The notes under the pieces are model-generated. The model saw only the letters and a list, made by a program, of their open reading frames with translations. It had not been told where the DNA came from and did no database searches. From Salticus scenicus (taxonomy: Eukaryota > Arthropoda > Arachnida > Araneae > Salticidae), in NCBI GenBank assembly GCA_963930645.1, contig OZ005654.1, forward strand, positions 39,796,686-39,860,685: DNA of 64,000 bases, read 5' to 3'. The translations under genes were made by a program, and so were the position numbers. This document shows, in pieces, positions 54,468-64,000 of this stretch; position 1 is the stretch's first letter, and each line of letters begins with the position of its first letter.

Positions 54468-55540
54468 ATGAGTCCCCCCCCCAAGGTACAACTTTGACAT
54501 GAGTCCCCCCCAAGGCACAGCTTTGACATGAGTCCCCCCCCAAGGCACAACTTTGACATGAGTCCCCTCCCCAAGGCACGACTTTGACATGAGTCCCCCC
54601 AAGGCACAACTTTGACATGAGTCCCCCCAAGGCACAACTTTGACATGAGTCCCCCCCAAGGCACATGAGTCCCCCCCAAGGCACAACTTTGACATGAGTC
54701 CCCCCAAGGCACAACTTTGACATGAGTCCCCCCCAAGGTACAACTTTGACATGAGTCCCCCCAAGGCACATGAGTCCCCCCCAAGGCACAACTTTGACAT
54801 GAGTCCCCCCAATGCACAACTTAGACATGAGTCCCCCCCTAAGACACAACTTTGACATGAGTCCCCCCAAGGCACAACTTTGACATGAGTCCCCTCCCCA
54901 AGGCACGACTTTGACATGAGTCCCCCCCAAGGTACAACTTTGACATGAGTCCCCCCAAGGCACAGCTTTGACATGAGTCCCCCCCAAGGCACAACTTTGA
55001 CATGAGTCCCCCCAATGCACAACTTAGACATGAGTCCCCCCTAAGACACAACTTTGACATGAGTCCCCCCAAGGCACAACTTTGACATAAGTCCCCTCCC
55101 CAAGGCACGACTTTGACATGAGTCCCCCCAAGGTACAACTTTGACATGAGTCCCCCCAAGGCACAGCTTTGACATGAGTCCCCCCCAAGGCACAACTTTG
55201 ACATGAGTCCCCCCCCAAGGTACAACTTTGACATGAGTCCCCCCCAAGGCACATGAGTCTCCCCAAGGCACAGCTTTGACATGAGTCCCCCCAAGGTACA
55301 ACTTTGATATGAGTCCCCCCCAAGGCACAACTTTGACATGAGTCCCCCCCAAGGTACAACTTTGATATGAGTCCCCCCCCCCCCCAAGGTACAACTTTGA
55401 CATGAGTTCCCCCCAAGGCACAACTTTGACATGAGTCCCCCCCCAAGGCACAACTTTGACATGAGTCCCCCCCAAGGCACAACTTTGACATGAGTCCCCC
55501 CCAAGGCACAACTTTGACATGAGTCCCCTCAAGGCACAAT
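54468..55540 (-). repeat. Large GC-rich minisatellite array, about 38-40 units
   Basis: Read on the minus strand the unit is CCTTGGGGGGGACTCATGTC plus AAAGTTGTG, about 27-28 bp, the same as at 13354-13575. Units vary in G-run length, TGTG/TGTA/CTGTG at the junction, and a few shortened copies (GGCACATGAGTC). Larger blocks of five to seven units are themselves repeated (for example around 54840 and 55030). All long open frames here are by-products of the repeat. Confidence 0.97.
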
Positions 55541-56900
55541 TTTATTTTTTATTTTTTTTAAGGTATGCATGCATTTTTTTTAAATATTTTTAGCCAAATG
55601 TTTCGGCTCCAGTGACAATGTTTTTTAGCATTATGTATATTTCTAAAAGTGTATAAGGAAGTCATGTGGTGCCCACATCAGACTTTTTTTACATTGTTAA
55701 TTGAGATTTTCCCCTTGTTACATTGGGTAATCAATTGGTTTGAAGCCTGTGATCCTCTGTTAATAACTTCTAGAATTTCTTTTTTATTAAAAAATAAAAG
55801 TAAAGTTTATATTACAGAAAAAAAAAAAAAAAAAAAAAAAAACCGGAAAAATTGGATAATTATTTAAAAACACCTCTTAATTCTAATGATTTTTTAAGAG
55901 GAAAAATGAAGAAATGTATATTTTATCAACAAATAGCTACAAGGTTTGGAAGCTAAAGATTCCAATATGAAATAATTTTGGTTCCGGTGTGTATGAATTG
56001 CCCCAACGTGCAAAAAAAGCGTTACATCTCATCATGAAAATTATGAACTTCACAAGCTGTTGTGTCAGTTTTATAATTGAGTAGTCAATGCTTTATCTCT
56101 GTCTACAAGTTGATTTTTCTCAAATACTGCATTTTTGGGCTTTGTTACTTTTCTTGCCGAGGTGAGATATATTGGAAAAGGGTGAAAAAGAAAAGGGATA
56201 GGATAATGAAAATCAACAGTGAAGTATTACACAGTTTTTATATTAAATAAAAAAGGGAAAAAATAAATATTACATTGTACACAGGAATATGAATTTTAAA
56301 AAATTCGAATACTTTGAAATATTTAGAAACAAAAGGGGAGGGGAGGTAATTGAAATTCATATTAAATTTCAAGTGATGGAAATCAATAAGAAAATACTCC
56401 ATAAACGAAGAAGTCCGAAAAGAAAAAACAACTCGAAAAACTAGATTGAAACATTTTAAATACATTTGACCCCCCCCCCCCCCCCCCAATTAAAAAAAAA
56501 AAAAAGCGTAAATTGTAAATTGAGATAAGACAAGAAAAAACGCATTGTTATAATAATTTTTTCGGATGACCGTTCAAGTGATTAGGACGCAAATATTAGT
56601 CCTCAATCAGCAGAAATTTCGTGTTAAAAGATTAAAATAGGATTTGAACAGCGAAACCCATCATACTTTTAAAGTATTCAATATTTAATATTATATCTAT
56701 TCTATAGAAATTGAAATTGAACTGGATAATATCAATATCAAGTAGGGTAGCGCCATCTTTCCGTGAGAAATGAAATCACATAACCCCATGCATTTTAACT
56801 CGAATTAGTGGGTGAAGGTGTAATATTTTGGTGGGTAAAACCATTTTGGCATTGTGCTTTTTATTAAAAAATACTATTATATAGTGTTCGAATTGTCATC
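55541..56900. other. No gene seen
   Basis: Contains GGAGCCGAAACATTTGGC (minus, near 55595), which resembles the 3' half of a PLE hammerhead but without the CTGATGA half. It also has a poly(A) run at 55820-55841 and a C run of about 19 at 56469-56487. The open frames have no motif. Confidence 0.45.
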
Positions 56901-59029
56901 TTAACCAAGGTAAGAGTTTATTTTAATAACTACGTAGTACGATTTTCTTGCTAAATTCAACATTGTCATAGATAAAACCATTGCACTCTTCTTGCTTTTC
57001 TGTCTTCCCCACCCTCATTTCCTTTTGTCCTTTTGGTATAGTCCTTTTTCTGCTTTGGCCGGTCTTTGGCCTACTAACCCTTCCACTCTGATGGGTTACT
57101 AGCATCATCATCTGCTGAATTTATTAAAAGTAAATTATTTACTTAAGTTAATGAATGTTTACAAATATTGCCTAATTAAATGCTTTCGTTATGCTGACAA
57201 GGCGATGTCAGACATCTTACTAATGGCGTCCAAGTTAAGAAACGGAGAAAAGCGTATACACACACATCAATACATAATTGTTTACATAATATCCCCACAA
57301 ACAAAGATTTTTAGGGCAAAATTTTATTCCCGATAAAGGAAAAATTTGTTTATTATTACCATTTTTCAAAAATTATTTTCTCAAACTTTTTCAAGGTTAT
57401 AAATTCGTAGTGGAAATTTGATTAAAAAAAAAATACTTGTTACATTCCTGAAATATCTATTTAAAAAAAAAAAAAAATGGGGGGCTTTTTTAACAGTGAT
57501 AAAATATCGCTGTAATTAGAAGGTGTATCTTCAGATAAAAATGATTAAAGATCTTGATGGAAAGTAGGTGGGAGGGAATATTTACTGTATTTCATGACCT
57601 CACACTCTAACTGTTTATTATTTTCTTCTGTATAATGCGCACATTTTTATACTGTATTTTTGCTATGAAATTTCAGTAATTAAAAACTCCAATTTAGCAT
57701 GCAACGCAAACAATTATATATTTGATTGAACTATATAAATATGTACTTGAGTTAGGACGTATTATTTAGTATTGTTGATTTATTAATTTTCGTTTTAATT
57801 TTTTACTTATTTATGTCGAATCGAAATATAAGTAGAAGCATTTTGATATGAATGTTTTATATATTTTAACAGATTGTTAGTAAACAGCACAGTATTCCAT
57901 TATTTACCTACCTGCCTAACAGATTAGTGTTTTACATTGTTTATTGGTCGTGGTGTTTTTAATAATAATAAATGTTTGTTTTGTAGAAACCGTGTTTACA
58001 AAGTGTTAAATTCAATTGGATTCATCTTGAAATAAAAACAAAGATTAGGAAGGGTTGTAAAACTTAGTTTTGATAGCCATTAAATTTGATTGTACTAAAA
58101 AGTTACACTGAATGTTTATAAAAAAAAAAAAGAAAGAGTCATTTTACTGATAGCAGAAAGTTACCAATTGTTTAATAACCTGGCATGATTACTAGAAGAT
58201 CTAAAGATTTAAAAGGATCGATGAAGAAATAATGAATTATTTCATAAGTATATTATTTGGGCTTCATTCACTGCACAATTGGATACCACTGTCAAACATG
58301 GGGAAAAATGTGTTTTGCATATATGTCACGAATAAACAATGTTTTAATATATTTTTGAACGTTGTTTGCTGAACATGTAGAAAACTGAGCATATTTCATT
58401 ACTCTGCTAAATATAATCAAACAGAAAAAAATGTTACACAACTTACTAGAAAAATATAAAATAGCATAAATAACTGATAAAAAATGTAATTTGCACAGTG
58501 TAGTGTATCTCTTGTATCACGTAGATAAAACAGTCAAAAATGTTTTCTCATTTATATAATAATCTTGAAATAAGTGTCTGAATTTAAGTATTATATTAAA
58601 TGTGTGTCCTTGAGAATCCAAAATTCCCCCCCCCCCCCCCCAAAAAAAAAGCCTTTTTATTATTATTATTTTTTTCTTCTAGCAGCACTTTGTGTGTATA
58701 TAAAAATTCTTTTGAGTACAATGGAGATCAAACTATTAGAAATTTTCTATTTTCTAAGGAAATATTAAAGGGAAAGAATATTCTTAGGCTCTCACTTTCC
58801 AGTAACGATTTAGTCACAAGACAATTAGGGAGCTAACCAAAAGTTGAAGAAAAACGAAAATACTTTGGATTACCCTGTAATACAAAAAGATACAAATGGC
58901 TTATAAAACTAATACCTGATTTCACTTACAGTTTACAATATTTATAAGCGTTTTAGTAGAAATTGCACAAATATTTAAAAGAGATGGGTTTTTTTTTTTC
59001 AAAACTTATTATTTTTAAATGTTTTTTGC
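56901..59029. other. No gene established; one GC-richer stretch
   Basis: Around 57180-57260 the sequence is richer in G+C and the + strand encodes MSDILLMASKLRNGEKR after GCG. A possible donor ACCAAG-GTAAGAG lies upstream at 56906-56918. The minus strand at 57111-56923 has a 62-codon basic frame. Neither is recognised, and no confirming second exon was found. The remainder is AT-rich, with a C run at 58627-58640. Confidence 0.3.
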
Positions 59030-59825
59030 ATATAACAAGAGTGGATTTCAACAAAATTTTACAAAAGTTGCAGAAAAATTGACAAAACATTAGAGAAACA
59101 TTATTCTGAAACATGAAATGTATGTATTTAATTACAACTGAGGTATGGGTAATTTTTAGTAAATATTGTTTTATTGTGCATGCATAAAAATAGAATTTTT
59201 TTCTTAGCACGTAGTTTCAAAGCTGGTATATAGGGCAACTCAAATAAATATTAAGAAAGTTATGATCGAGTTGCGAGATCACTTGGGATTTTTCATAAAA
59301 AAAATTTTTTTAAGTTTGGGCGAAATAATTGGTTCTCTAAATTAAATACATGGTATGTAGGAAAAATCCCTTGTGGGCTTATAACTCTATCATAATTTTA
59401 TTTATTTACTAAGATTTACGTATTCTTAAGCTTTTTTTTTTTTTTTTTCTCTCTTAAAAATAACTTTTTACACTGGCTAAACAGTTGGATCTCCAAATTA
59501 AATATATGACTTGTGAAAAACCCTTATGAAATTTAAACTATGGAAAATATCTAAAATCTAGCTCCTCCTTTTGATGATAATTTTCTTAGTTCTTACTCTG
59601 TGCAAGTGAACTTTTGACATAAATTGTCTTGTATATCTGATTTTCAAACTATGTAATAAAATATGTGCTATCTTTCAAGCATGCACAGTAAGATTTTTTT
59701 TATTACAAATGCTCATATCTCTGCGGAAATTAAATGTATGTATTCTATGTTTCAAAATAATGCTTCTGTAATGTTTTGACAATTTTTCTCCAAATTTTAA
59801 TGAAATCCATTCTTGTCATCCATTT
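59030..59825. mobile_element. TIR element, arms about 100 bp
   Basis: AGAGTGGATTTCAACAAAAT, AAAAATTGACAAAACATTA and GAAACATGAAATGTATGTAT on the left return in reverse on the right (ATACATACATTTAATTTCC, TAATGTTTTGACAATTTTTC, ATGAAATCCATTCTTGTC). The interior has no coding potential. The ends are not fixed by a duplication. Confidence 0.65.
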
Positions 59826-60628
59826 TTTTCATCTGGAAGCCAATTTATATATATATTAAATGTATATATATATATTAAAAATATATATATATTATTTTTA
59901 TTATTACAAAATTAAAATAAGAATATAAAATTATCAAATGAATGCAATGGATCTAAATTTGGCCGAATACCGGATATCCGGCCAGACTTTGAGCCGGATA
60001 TCCGGTATCCGGCTTGCAGTACTTTTTCTTCTTTCTTTCTTCTTAGTATTAAACATTTAATCTGACTAATCTAAACTCTAAACCACCATTATTTTCCTTT
60101 TTTACACGTGTTATGTATTTCTTTTAAATGAAATTCCAATGGAAACAATTTCATAACTATTAAATGAAACCTATCTGTAACTATCCTATAATAAAACCAC
60201 TGAACTTTTTTTTTTCAAATATATAGTTTTCAAGAAACAAACAATTATTAAAATATAAGAAGCAGATTTATTTACAGTAATATTCAAATTAAAAATTGTT
60301 AAAATTAAAAAACAAACATTTTTTATACCTTCTAAAATAAATGTTAAAAAAATTACCATCTCTTTATTTTCAACTTTAATATTGCTGGAAGGAAATAAGT
60401 GCCTTTTTAAGTTCAGTGTTTGTTTCTTGCCAATTATTTTAGATAATACTTCAACAATTAGATTATAATGAAACTTTACATTTAAGTAAAGCAGCTTTTG
60501 TATTCTATCATTTCTCACTTTATGAAAAACAAATATTGAATCTGAAATAACTTAGAATTTAATTTTAGAATGAATAAATAATTTTAAAAGTGGATATATT
60601 TCCTCAATTTGGATATATTGGATATATT

Positions 60629-60730
60629 TCCTCAGGCATCATTTATGAGCAAAGAAAAAACAGAATTCTGCCACAAAATGCTGAACAATTGTTACTTTTA
60701 CATCATAATTTACCTATTTTGAAAAACATT
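60629..60730 (+). pseudogene. hAT transposase C-terminal fragment
   Basis: About 34 codons survive: SSGIIYEQRKNRILPQ, then NAEQLLLLHHNLPILKNI. The RN-R-x-x-P-x-N-A-E-x-L-L-x-L-H-H-N-L pattern is that of the hAT-family C-terminal dimerisation segment. No upstream catalytic residues were found in frame. Confidence 0.7.
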
Positions 60731-61207
60731 AAAAGTTCTTAAAATTTTAGTACATTTCATTTTCATAATTGGAAAACAAATTTAATAATGTATTCATTCA
60801 ACTATTTATTGCACATTATTTAGTATTAGACAATAATGAATCGTAATTTTTTTTTTCTTTTTTTGAATAATTGTATGCAAGATTTGTAACAAATATGGAA
60901 AAATTAAAAGTAATTTTAACTTTTTCATCTCAGTCTCAGTAATCTGTTGATATTGCTAATACAATTTCTCCGAGACCATTACATTACTTCAATATTTTTA
61001 GAAGAAAACAAATATATATAATTGTACACCCTGTTTTTAAGTACCACAATTTGTTTCTTTTTTATGTTATATAAATTTTTAAAATAACATACTTTGAAAA
61101 TACTTATATTGGTGGTTAATTTCATAGCAATTGTAGAAATGTGAAAGATTCAACAAAGTGTATTTTTTAAGTATGATTTCTTTAATAACAGGAGACTTGG
61201 CGTTGGA

Positions 61208-61304
61208 ATATTAAAACCTGAATAAACTTCTACATCAGAAACGCCAAAGGAAAAAAAAAAAAAATTGGCGTTTCTGACGTAGTAGTTTATTCGGGTTTTA
61301 ATAT
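61208..61304. repeat. Near-perfect hairpin, 40-bp arms
   Basis: The left arm 61208-61247 (ATATTAAAACCTGAATAAAC onward to AACGCCAA) pairs with 61265-61304 (TTGGCGTTTCTGACGTAGTA onward) with few mismatches, around a 17-base A-rich loop. It is probably a minimal foldback element. Confidence 0.85.
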
Positions 61305-61659
61305 GATTTCTTTATTTCAAAAATATCATTTATTTTAATTCCTTAAAAAGTAAGTAAATATTCATTTAAAAAAATTAAAATACATTCTCTAATGTTATTA
61401 TAGTGGATTATTTATTAGATATTATTTGTTATGCTCTCATATATGTTGTTTCTACCCATTTCTCAATTCATAAATTTTGGGCCGGATAATAGTAATATCC
61501 GGCCATTGCCGGATATCCGGTTGACTAGCCGGATCGGCCGGACAGTTACTGCTTACCGGATATCCGTTGTATCCCTAGAAACATATAAATTTGATTTTTA
61601 AAATTCTTGTAAAAAAAAAGAAAATGGTATTGCAAATGAAATGTTATAGAAATGAAAGC

Positions 61660-62175
61660 CATGCTTTGAACAAGGGTGTTGCCAGCTAGGGGGCCGGAGT
61701 CTGTGACCCCCTGTTGGGGCATACTCTTAAAATCTCTCGGGGGGGGGGGGGGGGGGGGGGGAGAATACAAAATTTTCAGTTTTTCTACTTTTGGCAGCAT
61801 TTTTCTTTCCTTGTACAAAATTGGATCATTCCAGTTTTTCCATTTTATATTCATTAGAAGAAAGTATTGGATTCGTAAAAATTTTCAGCTTCCAGTATTT
61901 CATGAATATAATATACGTTTTGAGAGGTCCAGAACAGAACACGTTTTGACCACGATATTTTTAGAAAATGTCTGTCTGTGGCACGACGATCTCCAAAATC
62001 ACGAGGAGTACTAACAAATGGAATAGTACAAATATTAACAGTGATATTATTAACAGAATTGCAGTTTTTGATAAATACTTATATAATAAACTCTCTTTAT
62101 GTAGTGCCCCCCTGTCCCCTCATCAGGGAGGTGTCCCCTCATCAGGGAATTTCTGGTGCCACTACTGGCTTTTAA
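61660..62175 (+). repeat. Duplicated repeat block, copy 1
   Basis: Shares with 62640-63105 the order GGGGCATACTCTTAAAATCTC, AAAATTTTCAGTTTTTCTAC, AGAAAGTATTGGATTCGTAA, GAGAGGTCCAGAA, AAAATGTCTGTCTGTG, GAGGAGTACTAACAAATGGA and a final GGGAATTTCTGGTGCCACTA. A G run of about 21 lies at 61739-61760. The central part is related to dispersed family B. Confidence 0.85.
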
Positions 62176-62339
62176 AAGACTTAATTGAAATAAATTGATA
62201 GAATCATTCAACCTACATGAGTCTTTTCTTTTTTCTCTTTCTTACCTAGTACAAAATGACAAATAAACAATTTAAATTATTTTTTAATTTATAATCGTCT
62301 ATGTATGAATAAATCACATTGATCATGGAAAACTGTAAT

Positions 62340-63712
62340 CAGGGTTGCCACTCAAACAAGAGAATGAAATTCCCTGACTTTTCCAGGTTTTCCAGAAATA
62401 TTCTAAGAAAATTCCAGTCTAACCGTATATTGATTATTGACTGAGTTGAGAGCAAAATCATTATGGTACCACTTGAAAACGCAAAAGTTACATATAGCAA
62501 TAGCATACTTGCCAACCAATTTTAATAAAAAAAAGGGAAGATTTTTTTTTTCTTTAACGTATTAAAGAATACAGTTTTACAATTATAATATTTTGAAGGA
62601 ATCTATAAAAATGTTTTACTATCTAGATTGATTATACTCAGAGCATGAGCTAGGGCACCAGGGGGCACAGCCCCCCCCCCCCCCAATCGGGGCATACTCC
62701 TAAAATCTCTCTGGGGAACAAATACAAAATTTTCAGTTTTTCTACTTTTAGCAGCATTCTTCTTTCCTTTTACAAATTTGGAGCATTCCAGTTTTTCCAT
62801 CCTATATTCAATAGAAGAAAGTATTGGATTCGTAAAAATTTTCAGCTTCCAGTATTCCATGAATATACATGTTTTGAGAGGTCCAGAATACGTTTTGACC
62901 ACGATATTTTTAGAAAATGTCTGTCTGTGACACAATGATCTCCAAAACCATGAGGAGTACTAACAAATGGAATGGTACAAATATTAACATAAATATTATT
63001 AACAGTATTGAAGTTTTTGATAAATACTCATATAATAAACTCTCTTTATCTAGTGCCCCCTGTTGGGGGGGAATTTCTGGTGCCACTACTGATTATACTA
63101 AATATATAAAAGTTTTAAATGAAGCTATACCTCTTCAACATATAAATATCTACAAAACAGAATCTGTAAAAAATTTATTTAACAGTAGACAAAAAAAAAA
63201 AAAAAACGTAGTTAAGTAAAAGTATATAATAAAAAAGTAAATAAAATAAGAAAGAGAATTGATACCTAATAGTGTTGAAAGAAATGCACTCAATAAGCAG
63301 CTGTCAAATATTTTCTATTAAACATTTTTAGTTTCCATTAGCACAGGGTTCACATTCAGATATGGGAAAAAAAAAAAAAATCATTGGGCAATTTTCAAAA
63401 AAATATTAATGACTATTACAAAAAATATTCCTCTAGAGAGAAGAAAATACATCTACTGTTTTGTATGATGTTATGTTACTGTCGATCATGATAGAAATTC
63501 AGGTAGAAATCATTGTTTACATGCATATTTTCACGATCCTTAATCATTTGAATTCTGATATTGAACTAAACAAAAAAAGTCATTTGAGAGGAAGGAAATA
63601 TTTGTTTTTCCAGGTTTTATAATTTATTTTCCCTGACTCTTTTTTTTTAAAAAAAAAACAAAATCCTAATTCCCTGAGTATTCCAGGTTTTCCCTGATGA
63701 GTATGAACCCTG
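62340..63712. mobile_element. Possible element with CAGGGTT ends
   Basis: The left end CAGGGTTGCCACTCA with AAATTCCCTGACTTTTCCAG and the right end, reversed, CAGGGTTCATACTCATCAGG with AAAACCTGGAATACTCAGGG look like inverted ends. The flanks do not match as an 8-bp duplication. It contains the duplicated block 62640-63105, so it may be a composite of two independent copies. Confidence 0.45.
62640..63105 (+). repeat. Duplicated repeat block, copy 2
   Basis: Close match to 61660-62175 in the same orientation, about 980 bp downstream. It differs mainly in homopolymers (C run 62672-62685 in place of the G run), small indels in the central part and a shorter 3' end. Non-coding. Confidence 0.85.
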
Positions 63713-64000
63713 TTAAAGCTCCCCCCCCCCCCCCCCAAAAAAAAAAAAAAAAAAAAAAAAAAAATAATAATAATAAAATCATACATGTGGTTTTTAAAAT
63801 TGGAAATTAGCTGAAAATGTTTCGCTAACATTGTTTGTTGGTTGCTTAGTTAAATATTGATAATGTCACTTTCAATAAATTGGCGACATAAATATTTATA
63901 TGTATAATTTTTAACTACATTAAGCAATTTCAGAATTTTTTCCTTAACATAAATAATAATAATAATAATATAACTGCAATAACTTTTATATCCACATATA
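63106..64000. other. No gene seen
   Basis: AT-rich end of the window with a combined C16 and A28 run at 63721-63764 and ATA repeats at 63954-63970. No coding or RNA signal was seen. Confidence 0.5.

Larger units (their letters stand above)
59957..61577 (+). mobile_element. hAT transposon relic
   Basis: Both ends hold clustered CCGGATATCCGG palindromes (59969-60015 and 61480-61568). The + strand encodes SSGIIYEQRKNRILPQNAE then QLLLLHHNLPIL at 60629-60730. This is the C-terminal dimerisation region of hAT transposases (the pattern SxAGxIxxxxRNRLxPxxxExLLFLxxN). The rest of the transposase is not readable. A 40-bp hairpin insertion lies at 61208-61304. The outer ends (TAAATTTGGCC and, reversed, TAGGGATACAACGG) do not share a clear 8-bp duplication. 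Confidence 0.75.

Noticed and set aside
54406..55539. Several open frames of 124-221 codons rich in CQSCALGG and THVKVVPWG repeats
   Set aside because: They are readings of the 27-28-bp minisatellite in three frames. Unit length variation keeps several frames open by chance; there is no start context, splice site or non-repeat sequence.
55585..55610. GGAGCCGAAACATTTGGC near the minisatellite as a hammerhead 3' half
   Set aside because: No CTGATGA half is present upstream; it is at best a truncated end.
1..64000. CRISPR arrays, operons, bacterial promoters or ribosome binding sites
   Set aside because: The window is eukaryotic nuclear DNA with introns and metazoan transposons. Its tandem arrays lack repeat-spacer structure.

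Overview
The window is animal (metazoan) nuclear DNA. It is strongly AT-rich, with spliceosomal GT-AG introns, one interrupted host gene and a dense load of old transposable elements. The mix of Penelope-like retroelements with hammerhead ribozymes, mariner/Tc1, hAT, Helitron, foldback elements and a tRNA-derived SINE suggests an arthropod, possibly a chelicerate. That placement is inference; no species marker is present.

Host gene: the only host gene I can support is an orthologue of HINFP (histone H4 transcription factor, a C2H2 zinc-finger protein) on the + strand. Eight coding exons lie at 8034-8254, 9291-9384, 12782-12937, 19782-19871, 19987-20107, 24267-24405, 25874-25998 and 28786-29320. 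Their splice phases agree at every junction and together they give 492 complete codons plus a stop. The exon(s) with the start codon and the first finger were not found. The gene covers at least 21 kb because its introns are filled with transposons.

Layout. 1-8 kb: a foldback element, a MULE-like transposase scrap, a Penelope-like element (PLE) split by a mariner with a clean TA duplication, and a SINE. 8-29 kb: HINFP, with introns holding two mariner relics, a short Helitron, a pogo-type MITE, a tRNA-like sequence inside a 54-bp terminal-inverted-repeat element, a Helitron Rep scrap, a GC-rich minisatellite, and a PLE relic that has a hammerhead-like motif and is split by a hAT MITE. 29-43 kb: dispersed repeats, a 322-bp MITE, a Helitron-like element with a tRNA-Ile-like sequence, a Tc1 relic precisely split by a 2,370-bp foldback element, a 956-bp TIR element, and a second PLE end with inverted hammerhead motifs. 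43-48 kb: a 4.6-kb foldback element with a nested Tc1-like copy. 48-64 kb: a hAT (8-bp TSD), a 178-bp hAT MITE, a SINE, a third PLE end with an apparently intact hammerhead ribozyme and its inverted partner, a 1.07-kb copy of the minisatellite in opposite orientation, and a hAT relic with clustered CCGGATATCCGG sites.

The most notable signal is that three different PLE relics each carry a hammerhead ribozyme core downstream of a GIY-YIG endonuclease remnant. All three have a loopless palindromic stem III, as expected for ribozymes that work as dimers. Hammerheads in PLEs are already described; these copies and their damage patterns are read here directly from sequence.
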